A stretch of DNA of 64,000 nucleotides, taken from the NCBI GenBank assembly GCA_017934975.1, contig JAGBIM010000008.1, positions 1 through 64,000 of the forward strand, given 5' to 3'. The position numbers were made by a program, and so were the translations under genes. Below the pieces are notes generated by a model. The model was not told the DNA's origin. It saw nothing but the letters and a program-made list of their open reading frames with translations, and ran no database searches. Shown here one piece after another: positions 57,809-64,000 of this stretch; position 1 is the first letter of the stretch; every line of letters begins with the position of its first letter. The DNA comes from Clostridia bacterium (GTDB taxonomy: Bacteria > Bacillota > Clostridia > Oscillospirales > UBA644).

Positions 57809-57837
57809 ATTATATCAAAAAAAGAAAACCTTGTCAA
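57809..57837 (-). promoter_or_regulatory. Sigma-A promoter for the FN3 surface gene
   Basis: On the reverse strand TTGACA (57837-57832), a 17-base spacer and TATAAT (57814-57809). Confidence 0.8.
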
Positions 57838-57854
57838 TCCCCCTCCGCTTCCCC

Positions 57855-57883
57855 TTTACTTTTGCCCTTTTTTGTGGTATAAT
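57855..57883 (+). promoter_or_regulatory. Upstream promoter (P1) of the XRE gene
   Basis: TTTACT (57855-57860), a 17-base spacer and TATAAT (57878-57883). Confidence 0.6.
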
Positions 57884-57900
57884 AGATTCGAAAAACCCGA

Positions 57901-57929
57901 AGTTGGGTTGATTTTGCCCCAACTCAACC
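57901..57929. promoter_or_regulatory. Inverted repeats between the two promoters, likely operator
   Basis: AGTTGGG (57901-57907) pairs with CCCAACT (57918-57924), and GGTTG/CAACC overlaps it. The site lies downstream of P1 and just upstream of P2, a good place for the XRE protein to act on itself. Confidence 0.4.
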
Positions 57930-57938
57930 AACGGGTTG

Positions 57939-57967
57939 TTGACTTTTTTCTCCCCGCAGGATATAAT
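57939..57967 (+). promoter_or_regulatory. Proximal promoter (P2) of the XRE gene
   Basis: TTGACT (57939-57944), a 17-base spacer and TATAAT (57962-57967). Confidence 0.75.
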
Positions 57968-57988
57968 GAAGTCGAAAGGAGGATCCCC

Positions 57989-58600
57989 ATGGATCAGATC
58001 AAAATCGGAAAATTCATTGCCGAACGCAGAAAGGCCCGGGGCTTAACCCAACTGCAGCTGGCGGATCGGTTGGGCATTACCGACCGTGCCGTCTCCAAAT
58101 GGGAACGGGGCAAGACGCTCCCCGACTCGTCCCTGATGCTGGATCTTTGCGGAATCCTGAAAATCAGCGTCAACGATTTATTAAGCGGAGAGGTAGTAAC
58201 CATGGAAAAGTACAACGAAGAACTGGAAAAGAAATTATTGGAAACCATACGGGAAAAGGAGCGGGCAGACCAAAAATTGCTTATGCTGGAAGTGGTGGTC
58301 GGCATCCTTTGCATCGCCATCTTCGTCCCCTTGATCCTCGTGGCGGGCTTGGTGCAAATGGAGGAATGGCTGCGCGTCGTGCTGATTCTCGTGGGCTTCC
58401 TGCCCCTTCTGGCCGCAACCCCCTTCATGCTTCGCATTGAGCAAACGGCAGGATATTACGAATGTCAGGAATGCGGACACCGCTACGTACCCTCCTTCAA
58501 GGCGGTCTTTCTGGCCATGCATATGGGACGCACCCGTTATATGAAGTGCCCCAAATGCGGAAAACGCTCTTGGCAGAAAAAAGTGATCTCAAAAGAATAA
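57989..58600 (+). CDS. XRE-type regulator with membrane helices and a C-terminal zinc-ribbon-like domain
   Basis: This 203-residue protein has an XRE helix-turn-helix at residues 7-60 (IAERRKARGLTQLQLADRLG and RAVSKWERGKTLPDSSLM). A coiled-coil linker follows (EELEKKLLETIREKE), then two membrane helices (about 97-120 and 125-145). The C-terminal segment has C-x2-C pairs (YECQECGHRYV and KCPKCGKRS), probably a zinc ribbon. AAAGGAGG precedes the ATG at 57989. The layout suggests a membrane-tethered DNA-binding regulator that responds at the membrane; two tandem promoters and inverted repeats ahead of it suggest autoregulation. Confidence 0.85.
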   Translation: MDQIKIGKFIAERRKARGLTQLQLADRLGITDRAVSKWERGKTLPDSSLMLDLCGILKISVNDLLSGEVVTMEKYNEELEKKLLETIREKERADQKLLMLEVVVGILCIAIFVPLILVAGLVQMEEWLRVVLILVGFLPLLAATPFMLRIEQTAGYYECQECGHRYVPSFKAVFLAMHMGRTRYMKCPKCGKRSWQKKVISKE

Positions 58601-58604
58601 CCCC

Positions 58605-58639
58605 AAAGCAGGACGAACCGAACTTCGTCCTGCTTTTTT
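58605..58639 (+). terminator. Intrinsic terminator
   Basis: Ten-pair stem GCAGGACGAA / TTCGTCCTGC with a six-base loop, then TTTTTTC. Confidence 0.85.
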
Positions 58640-58661
58640 CTGCAAAAAATCCTCACCTCCC

Positions 58662-58690
58662 TTTACTTTTTCATCCGTTTGTGCTATAAT
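58662..58690 (+). promoter_or_regulatory. Promoter of the chromate-type transporter pair
   Basis: TTTACT (58662-58667), a 17-base spacer and TATAAT (58685-58690). Confidence 0.7.
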
Positions 58691-58767
58691 GTGTAGGAAA
58701 CAAGAGTGTAATAAGAACTGTCAGAGCAAAATGCGCGACGAATCATCTTCTTAACAAGGCGGCAACC

Positions 58768-59343
58768 ATGAAAAAACATCTTAATCTGTTCCTTACCATG
58801 CTAAAAATCGGTCTGTTTACCTTTGGCGGCGGTTATGCAATGATTGCGCTGCTTGAAAATGAATTCGTGTCGAAAAAGAACTGGATCGACCGGGACGAAT
58901 TCCTTGATATGGTTGCCATTGCGGAATCCACTCCCGGACCGATTGCCATCAACGCCGCCACTTATATCGGCTACAAAATATACGGCTTTATGGGCTCCCT
59001 GCTCGCAACGGTCGCAATTTGTATTCCGTCCTTCGTCATGATATACGCAATCTCCCTGTTCTTTGACGCGTTTCTCACCCTTACCCTCGTAGCAAGCGCG
59101 TTCAGAGGAATACAGGTCTGCGTCATATACCTCATTTTGTCAGCAGGGCTGAAAATGCTGAAGCAAATGAAGAAAACGGCGTTTAACGTCCTGATTCTTT
59201 CTGCCGTCGTTCTTTGTATGGTGGCGTTTTCGGTGTTTTCGGTCAACTTTTCAACGATCTTTTATATTCTCATTTCGGGCGGAATCGGCTTGTTCGTATA
59301 CGCGCTCCGTCTGCTCCGAGGGAAGAAGGAGGTGGGAGAATGA
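58768..59343 (+). CDS. Chromate-transporter-family half protein, copy 1
   Basis: This 191-residue membrane protein has the ChrA half-domain pattern: T-F-G-G-G-Y-A-M-I-A-L-L-E-N-E-F near the N-terminus and ESTPGPIAINAATYIGY, then about five helices. Bacterial ChrA proteins are either fused (two halves) or encoded as pairs of short genes like this one. The transport substrate may be chromate/sulfate, but this is unproven for short forms. The start has weak AAGG upstream. Confidence 0.88.
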   Translation: MKKHLNLFLTMLKIGLFTFGGGYAMIALLENEFVSKKNWIDRDEFLDMVAIAESTPGPIAINAATYIGYKIYGFMGSLLATVAICIPSFVMIYAISLFFDAFLTLTLVASAFRGIQVCVIYLILSAGLKMLKQMKKTAFNVLILSAVVLCMVAFSVFSVNFSTIFYILISGGIGLFVYALRLLRGKKEVGE

Positions 59344-59909
59344 TCTATCTTGAACTGTTTCTGACCTTCTTGCAGATCGGCACGGTGTCCTTTGGCGACG
59401 GCTACGGAATGATCTCGCTCATCCGAGAAACCGTATTGTCGCATGGGTGGCTTACGGAAGCAGAATTGCTGAACATGATTGCCGTATCGGAATCCACCCC
59501 CGGCCCCATCGCCGTGAACATGGCGACCTTCGTCGGCTCAACGCAGGGCGGGGTCCTCGGATCCTTTCTCGCCACGTTGGGCGTCGTGCTTCCCTCTTTT
59601 CTTATCATTCTGCTTATTGCTTCCCTGATACGCAATTTTTTGAAATACAAGAGCGTTCAGGCGTTCCTCGGCGGCGTCCGTCCCTGCGTGGTCGGATTGA
59701 TTTTAGCAACGGCAGTTACGATGTTTTTGAGCACCGCGTTTTCCTTCAAAAGCATCGAAGACCCCATCATCCCCGACGTAAGCGGATTGATTCTGTTTGC
59801 AACGATCGTCGCCGTGGCAGAAATCCTGAAAAAAATACGAAAAATGCCCACGTCACCGATCCTGCTGATTCTTCTTTCCGCCGGACTCGGGATGGTGGTG
59901 TATTCCTAA
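59340..59909 (+). CDS. Chromate-transporter-family half protein, copy 2
   Basis: This 189-residue partner of the previous gene has V-S-F-G-D-G-Y-G-M-I-S-L-I-R and S-E-S-T-P-G-P-I-A-V-N-M-A-T-F-V-G-S. ATG 59340 overlaps the preceding stop (ATGA) and GGAGG lies upstream, so the two halves are produced together and likely form an antiparallel heterodimer, as known for short ChrA pairs. Confidence 0.88.
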   Translation: MIYLELFLTFLQIGTVSFGDGYGMISLIRETVLSHGWLTEAELLNMIAVSESTPGPIAVNMATFVGSTQGGVLGSFLATLGVVLPSFLIILLIASLIRNFLKYKSVQAFLGGVRPCVVGLILATAVTMFLSTAFSFKSIEDPIIPDVSGLILFATIVAVAEILKKIRKMPTSPILLILLSAGLGMVVYS

Positions 59910-59982
59910 TCAAGAATTTGCTTGTATTATAAAGACAGTCCGAATTAAGTGGGAATCGCATGACGAACGAGGAGAAACGTAT

Positions 59983-60687
59983 ATGAAGGAAGAATGCTTA
60001 ATTTGTAAAGCCCCGCTTGAATATCTCCAAGCAGACGAGGAAATGGAATGCGTGCTTTGCCGTAAAAAACAGTACAGCAAAACAAGATGTGTCAACGGTC
60101 ATTTCGTTTGCGATGACTGCCATACAAGCGGAATGGACAGCATCCTTACCATTTGTCTGCATAGCAAATCCGATAATCCCATTGAGCTTTTGGAAGAAAT
60201 GATGAATTTACCCTCTTGCCATATGCACGGACCCGAGCATCATACCATGGTCGGGTCGGCACTTTTAACCGCTTACAAAAACGCAGGCGGAGAACTTGAC
60301 CTTGAATCCGCCCTTCGTGAAATGCAAAAAAGAGGAAAACAAGTCCCCGGCGGCGCTTGCGGCTTTTGGGGAGCTTGCGGGGCCGGCATCAGCACGGGGA
60401 TGTTTCTCTCCATCGCGTTGAAAGCAACGCCTTTGGCAAAGGAGGCATGGGGACTTTCGAACCAAATGACGGCACGCGCGTTGGACGCCATCGGCAAAAA
60501 CGGCGGTCCCCGTTGTTGTAAAAGAGATTCCTATCTTGCCATCACCGAAGCCGTCAAATTCACGAGAGAAAAACTGCATATCCACATGAAATTGAACGAC
60601 GTCGCCTGCACCCGCGCAGGCTTGAACAATCAGTGCAGACAGGAAGCCTGTCCCTTCCACCAAGATTGCACGGCATCATCAATATGA
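59983..60687 (+). CDS. DUF5714-type Cys-rich protein
   Basis: This 234-residue protein has 17 or so Cys. The N-terminus holds zinc-finger-like pairs (ECLICKAPLEY, ECVLCRKKQYS, FVCDDCH), then MHGPEHHTMVGSALLTAYKNAGG, GGACGFWGACGAGISTGMF and a C-terminal C-x7-C-x4-C-x5-C run. This matches DUF5714, a family often found beside radical SAM or redox genes; the function is unknown. GAGGAG precedes the ATG. It follows the transporter pair in the same direction. Confidence 0.8.
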   Translation: MKEECLICKAPLEYLQADEEMECVLCRKKQYSKTRCVNGHFVCDDCHTSGMDSILTICLHSKSDNPIELLEEMMNLPSCHMHGPEHHTMVGSALLTAYKNAGGELDLESALREMQKRGKQVPGGACGFWGACGAGISTGMFLSIALKATPLAKEAWGLSNQMTARALDAIGKNGGPRCCKRDSYLAITEAVKFTREKLHIHMKLNDVACTRAGLNNQCRQEACPFHQDCTASSI

Positions 60688-60843
60688 TTTTGATGAGATT
60701 CGTAATTGCATTTGGGAAAAATCAAAAAAACTCTAAAACCTCCAACGAAATGCCGATCTTGTGTGTATAGGTCTCAGAGGATGATCCGAAGTGCCGCGGA
60801 GAACACCTCAATCACACAAAATAAATTTTAGGAGGTATTGAAA

Positions 60844-61845
60844 ATGAAATTTACAAAAATTATTAGTTTGTTACTCGTATCGGTTCTCGGAATCGGCGCA
60901 CTTGCTTCCTGCGCAAATGTTGATGACCGTAATACCGCCGCACTTAACAAGGAAGCGCTGACCTATGTCAGCCTTCGCATCAACCCCGAAATCGAATTAC
61001 TTGCCGATGAGGATGACAAGGTTGTCGCGGCAAACGCTGTCAATGAGGACGGCGAGGTTGTTCTCTCAACCGTCGACCTTGAAGGCAAGACCATCGAAGA
61101 AGCAGGCGCGATCTTCACCGAAACCGCCAATGACCTCGGTTACTTCACTCCCGACGGCAAAAAGGATACCGTATATATTGACGTAGAAAGCACTACCGGC
61201 ATCAAGGATTCAGAGCTTGAGGAAAAACTGGACAAGAGCATCCGTGATTACTTCAACAACAAGGGAATCAATGGAAAGATCGCGCCCGAAACACTTGACA
61301 AATATGCTGACAAGGCTGCTGAATGGGGCATTTCCGCAGGTCACGTAAAGCTCGTTATGCGAGTTCTCGATGCTCATCCCGAGCTGACCGACACCGAGGT
61401 TCTTGAACTTGGCGTTAAGGACTGGATGCAGCTTCTCAAGGGAAACAAGGACGAGGAAAAGGTGGCCGCAGGTCTTAAAGCAGACTATCGTGCGGAGATC
61501 GACACGCTCAAGGGCGAATACGCAAGACTCTTCGAGCTTCGCACTGAAATTGAGACACTTGAAGCACAGCTTGAGGGTGAGTTGACCGATGAGGAAAAAT
61601 CTGCAATCGAGGCTCAGATCTCAGAAAAGGAAGCAGAGTTGAAGCCCCTTCAAGATGAATACAAGGCAAAAGCCGGTGAACTGAAGGATACTTACAAGGA
61701 GTCCTCCAAAGATGCTCGCAAGGAGTATCGTGCAGAGGCGGAAAAGCGCAAGAACGAGAACAAGAGCAAGCAGCCCAAGGCAGAGGAAAGCACGGATGGT
61801 GTTCCCGTGCATCCGAAAAATCTGAAAAAGGAGAATATCGGATAA
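60844..61845 (+). CDS. Lipoprotein with RsgI-like Asn-Pro domain and coiled coil
   Basis: This 333-residue protein has a lipoprotein signal peptide (ALASC, Cys23). Residues about 40-195 match the periplasmic RsgI-like region: YVSLRINPEIELL with Asn47-Pro48, then a strand ending A-N-A-V-N-E-D-G-E-V-V-L, and a helical end (ISAGHVKLVMRVLDAHPELT). Residues about 215-310 are a long charged coiled coil. The anti-sigma factor at 62427 carries the same two elements (YIDVNPSVAL and I-S-P-G-K-Y-R-V-I-E). ATG 60844 is chosen because AGGAGG is 8 bases upstream. It is the first gene of the lipoprotein/sigma/anti-sigma unit. It may be a detached sensor or decoy domain. Confidence 0.85.
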   Translation: MKFTKIISLLLVSVLGIGALASCANVDDRNTAALNKEALTYVSLRINPEIELLADEDDKVVAANAVNEDGEVVLSTVDLEGKTIEEAGAIFTETANDLGYFTPDGKKDTVYIDVESTTGIKDSELEEKLDKSIRDYFNNKGINGKIAPETLDKYADKAAEWGISAGHVKLVMRVLDAHPELTDTEVLELGVKDWMQLLKGNKDEEKVAAGLKADYRAEIDTLKGEYARLFELRTEIETLEAQLEGELTDEEKSAIEAQISEKEAELKPLQDEYKAKAGELKDTYKESSKDARKEYRAEAEKRKNENKSKQPKAEESTDGVPVHPKNLKKENIG

Positions 61846-61863
61846 GCCCGACGGGTATTGAAA

Positions 61864-62430
61864 ATGGCAACTATCATCGAAAAAGAATCCTATAAAGTAG
61901 ATGAATATTTGACTCAGATAAGGCAGGGCCGTAGTTCTGCCTTAGACCCGTTGTACGAGGAAACGGCAAAACCACTTTACTCTCTTTGTTATACATACAT
62001 GCACAATCATCACGACAGCGAGGATGCGCTATCCGAAACCTATCTGACGGTCGTTCGCAATATAGAAAAATACCGAGGTAAAAACGGTTTTAATTGGCTT
62101 TATACCATAGCAAAGAACATTTGCCTCAACATGTTGCGGAAGAACGCTCGCATCGTTTCGGTTGATTATGACGATGAGGAAACAATCAAAACGCTCGGAC
62201 TTTCCGAGGGAAAAGCACCGCAAATATACGATGAAAGCGGCATCATCGCACTATCCGAAAAGATATTAAGCGAAAATGAATTTCGCATCGTGGTATTACA
62301 CGCCGTCAACGGCGTGAAATTCAAGGATATTGCCAAGATTGTGGGAGGGCTCGAGAACACGGTGCGATGGCAATACAATAACGCAATCAAGAAAGTGAAA
62401 AACACTTACGAAAGGAGGGGATCGAGTTGA
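61864..62430 (+). CDS. ECF-type RNA polymerase sigma factor
   Basis: This 188-residue protein has sigma region 2 (Y-T-Y-M-H-N-H-H-D-S-E-D-A-L-S-E-T-Y, then K-N-G-F-N-W-L-Y-T-I-A-K-N) and region 4 (V-N-G-V-K-F-K-D-I-A-K-I-V-G with a C-terminal W-Q-Y-N-N-A-I-K-K-V-K). There is no region 1 or 3, so it belongs to the ECF group. ATG 61864 is preferred; a TTG two codons earlier is in frame. The end overlaps the anti-sigma TTG start. Confidence 0.9.
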   Translation: MATIIEKESYKVDEYLTQIRQGRSSALDPLYEETAKPLYSLCYTYMHNHHDSEDALSETYLTVVRNIEKYRGKNGFNWLYTIAKNICLNMLRKNARIVSVDYDDEETIKTLGLSEGKAPQIYDESGIIALSEKILSENEFRIVVLHAVNGVKFKDIAKIVGGLENTVRWQYNNAIKKVKNTYERRGSS

Positions 62431-63158
62431 CAGATAAGGATTTTGAAAAGCTATTTAAAGAAAGTAAAGAAATAACACCTCGTGCCGATTTGAAAAACGA
62501 AATTCTTGCTAAGACAAAGCAAGAGATGGAAACCTCGGCTATCAGAAAAGAAAGGAAATCTCCTCGCAGATCCCCTCTTGCAAAAAGGCTTATGCCGATT
62601 GCGGCTTGCTTCGTATTCGTATTCATACTGATTGGAGGCATGCTTGGTCTCGAAAACGAGAATTATCAGACCGTTTATATAGACGTTAACCCATCGGTTG
62701 CACTGAACGTGAACCGCTTTGGCAAGGTAAGCAGTGTAGAATATCTTAACGAAGATGCTAAAGAAGCACTTAACGGCATCAAGCTCAAAGGCTTATCCGC
62801 CGAAGATGCTCTCGAAAAAATGATAACTGCCTACGATAACGAAGGTTATTTTAATAGCAATGCGGAAATATATATCAGCGCAGCATCCGAGAAAAACAAA
62901 AATGCCGACAAACTTCTTGCAAAGCTCTCCGAGCGTGCCGAGAAGATTAAAGGCAATAGGAATTACTCGGTAAATACGACCAAATTGACCGCCGAGGATA
63001 GAACCGAAGCCAATGAATACGGAATCTCTCCCGGTAAGTACCGTGTGATCGAACAGGTTATAGAAAAGCATCCAAACTATACGGTGGAAGAACTAAAGGA
63101 TATGTCAATGGCAGAGCTGAAAGAATTATTGACTAAGGATAAGGGCAATAAGAAATAA
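62427..63158 (+). CDS. RsgI-like membrane anti-sigma factor
   Basis: This 243-residue protein has a charged cytoplasmic N-terminus (about 1-53) that would hold the sigma factor. One membrane helix follows (about 55-75), then an outside domain with YIDVNPSVALNVN (Asn88-Pro89) and I-S-P-G-K-Y-R-V-I-E-Q-V. RsgI proteins of cellulolytic Clostridia are known to be self-cleaved at this Asn-Pro bond and then processed by membrane proteases to release sigma-I. The start is TTG at 62427, inside the sigma stop (TTGA), with AAAGGAGGGG ahead. Confidence 0.88.
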   Translation: MTDKDFEKLFKESKEITPRADLKNEILAKTKQEMETSAIRKERKSPRRSPLAKRLMPIAACFVFVFILIGGMLGLENENYQTVYIDVNPSVALNVNRFGKVSSVEYLNEDAKEALNGIKLKGLSAEDALEKMITAYDNEGYFNSNAEIYISAASEKNKNADKLLAKLSERAEKIKGNRNYSVNTTKLTAEDRTEANEYGISPGKYRVIEQVIEKHPNYTVEELKDMSMAELKELLTKDKGNKK

Positions 63159-63197
63159 TATACAAAAAAGGCCATTTTCATAAAGAGGAACAGCGTG

Positions 63198-63225
63198 CAA
63201 ATTCCAATAGGTCGAACAGTTAGGA
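63198..63225 (+). repeat. 28-base direct repeat, left copy
   Basis: CAAATTCCAATAGGTCGAAC and its next eight bases match the right copy at 63835-63862 at 24 of 28 positions. The pair flanks the phosphatase gene. Confidence 0.7.
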
Positions 63226-63253
63226 AAATAAGAATTTGGTGGAGGTTTGAAAG

Positions 63254-63826
63254 ATGTATATTTTTCAAAGTACATTGAATACCCGTCCTATTTTGGAAAA
63301 TAGCATAAAGTATATTCGAAGCGATGTTTCGACCAAGGTTTCCGAGAGCGAGAAGAATTGGTTGTTATCCAACAATGTAACCACTATCATTGACCTCAGA
63401 ACAGACGAAGAACGGACAAAAAAACAATGTCCGTTAATAGAGGATAGTCGTTTCACTTATTATGTCTTTACCATCACAGACGGAGATAAAATACCGCTTC
63501 ATACCGATGATGTGTCGAAGTCTTACATTGCTATGGTGGATACACAATTTGACACGATGATTGAGTTCCTGTTAAATACCAAATCCAATGTGCTCTATTT
63601 CTGTAATGCAGGAAAAGACAGAACGGGTGTTGTTTCTGCTGTTTTGCTATATAAGCTGGGAATGTCTCCTGAATACATTGTCAATGACTATATGAAATCA
63701 AAGTTCAATTTAGAAATATTGTTAAACGGATTTGCAAGACAAAACCCCACAATAAATATAGATGTTATTACACCGCATAAACGATACATTGAGGAATTTC
63801 TAAAATGGTATATTGATAGAGCATAA
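63254..63826 (+). CDS. Tyrosine-protein phosphatase (Y_phosphatase3 type)
   Basis: This 190-residue protein has the CX5R motif in FCNAGKDRTGV, the upstream I-D-L-R-T-D-E-E-R element and a C-terminal helical part. It would dephosphorylate Tyr or, in related proteins, phosphoinositides. ATG 63254 follows GGAGG. It is flanked on both sides by imperfect 28-base direct repeats, and its AT-rich composition differs from the central part of the window. No partner kinase is seen. Confidence 0.88.
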   Translation: MYIFQSTLNTRPILENSIKYIRSDVSTKVSESEKNWLLSNNVTTIIDLRTDEERTKKQCPLIEDSRFTYYVFTITDGDKIPLHTDDVSKSYIAMVDTQFDTMIEFLLNTKSNVLYFCNAGKDRTGVVSAVLLYKLGMSPEYIVNDYMKSKFNLEILLNGFARQNPTINIDVITPHKRYIEEFLKWYIDRA

Positions 63827-63834
63827 CAGTAAGA

Positions 63835-63862
63835 CCAATTCCAATATGTCGAACAGATAAGA
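63835..63862 (+). repeat. 28-base direct repeat, right copy
   Basis: CCAATTCCAATATGTCGAAC and the next eight bases, partner of the copy at 63198. The right copy runs into the terminator at 63859. Confidence 0.7.
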
Positions 63863-63894
63863 GCAGATGAGAAGAACTCATCTGCTCTTTTTCA
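63859..63894. terminator. Terminator after the phosphatase gene
   Basis: The 13-pair stem AAGAGCAGATGAG / CTCATCTGCTCTT with a five-base loop is followed by TTTC. It ends at the stop of the minus-strand fragment. Confidence 0.8.
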
Positions 63895-63987
63895 TTGCTT
63901 GCGGTCGAAGGAGGGGTTATACATATAATAATTCTTGCAGTTCAGTTTTTCCCGGGCGATGCGCTGGCATTCACCGTTCTTACCAAA
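63892..63987 (-). pseudogene. Possible 3' remnant of a minus-strand gene
   Basis: Thirty-one residues are open to a TGA (63894-63892), with a stop just upstream (63990-63988). The peptide ends in C-K-N-Y-Y-M-Y-N-P-S-F-D-R-K-Q, which looks like a natural C-terminus of a coding sequence rather than random translation. The gene continues beyond the window or has been broken; I cannot tell which. Confidence 0.25.
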
Positions 63988-64000
63988 TCAAAAAGATGCC

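Noticed and set aside
1..64000. rRNA, tRNA and CRISPR arrays
   Set aside because: I found no tRNA-like TTCGA arm with CCA-adjacent fold, no rRNA sequence and no regularly spaced repeats.

Overview
This window looks like a chromosomal segment of an anaerobic, low-oxygen-tolerance Firmicute of the class Clostridia, probably a carbohydrate-using gut or rumen bacterium. The reasons are strong AGGAGG ribosome binding sites, near-perfect sigma-A promoters (TTGACA, 17-base spacer, TATAAT), a class 1B PyrD/PyrK pair, a PyrB/PyrI pair, indolepyruvate:ferredoxin oxidoreductase, a glycyl radical enzyme with its activase, and several glycosidases. I see no rRNA, tRNA, CRISPR array or complete insertion sequence.

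Layout. 1-2543 (minus) is a large exported DNRLRE/ricin-like surface protein cut by the window edge. 3.0-7.1 kb is a two-component locus: regulator, kinase, a polytopic membrane protein, two paralogous small membrane proteins and a protein with three copies of one motif. 7.2-11.1 kb holds a Ser/Thr/Asp-rich membrane-anchored protein and a GH36 alpha-galactosidase. 11.1-16.1 kb carries redox genes: an SDR, a nitroreductase, a peroxiredoxin and two tandem QueG-like corrinoid/Fe-S proteins divergent from an AraC regulator. 16.1-21.5 kb (minus) is a six-gene operon: PIG-L de-N-acetylase, NagB-like protein, PfkB kinase, class II aldolase, TIM-barrel isomerase and Gfo/Idh dehydrogenase. It looks like a catabolic route for an N-acetylated amino sugar or cyclitol. 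21.8-27.5 kb is an aryl-acid operon (acyl-CoA ligase, IorA, IorB, PaaK, ACT protein), followed by a GH29 fucosidase.

29-31 kb holds four small AT-rich orphan genes. 31-37 kb is a run of housekeeping genes (P-loop protein, DUF2500, DUF523, free-Met-sulfoxide reductase, ferredoxin divergent from a Crp/Fnr regulator, ZIP transporter, SfsA, phosphatase, ProX-like deacylase). 37-42 kb is an AraC-controlled operon for an unassigned glycyl radical enzyme, its activase and a GH51 arabinofuranosidase. 42.9-46.4 kb has an (alpha/alpha)6-type glycosidase divergent from a C39-peptidase lipoprotein. 46.5-56.3 kb is a complete-looking pyr operon except carA: an attenuator-like leader, then pyrC, carB, pyrK, pyrD, an alpha/beta hydrolase, pyrF, pyrE, pyrB and pyrI. 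56.4-64 kb has an FN3 surface protein, an XRE membrane regulator, a split chromate-type transporter, a DUF5714 protein, and an RsgI-type lipoprotein / ECF sigma / anti-sigma unit. The window closes with a phosphatase flanked by imperfect direct repeats.

The most promising unusual units are the six-gene PIG-L/NagB-like operon, the GH51-linked glycyl radical enzyme, and the lipoprotein-sigma-anti-sigma unit, in which the lipoprotein and the anti-sigma factor share an Asn-Pro-containing RsgI-like domain. All function calls rest on motif recognition by eye; no database search was possible.
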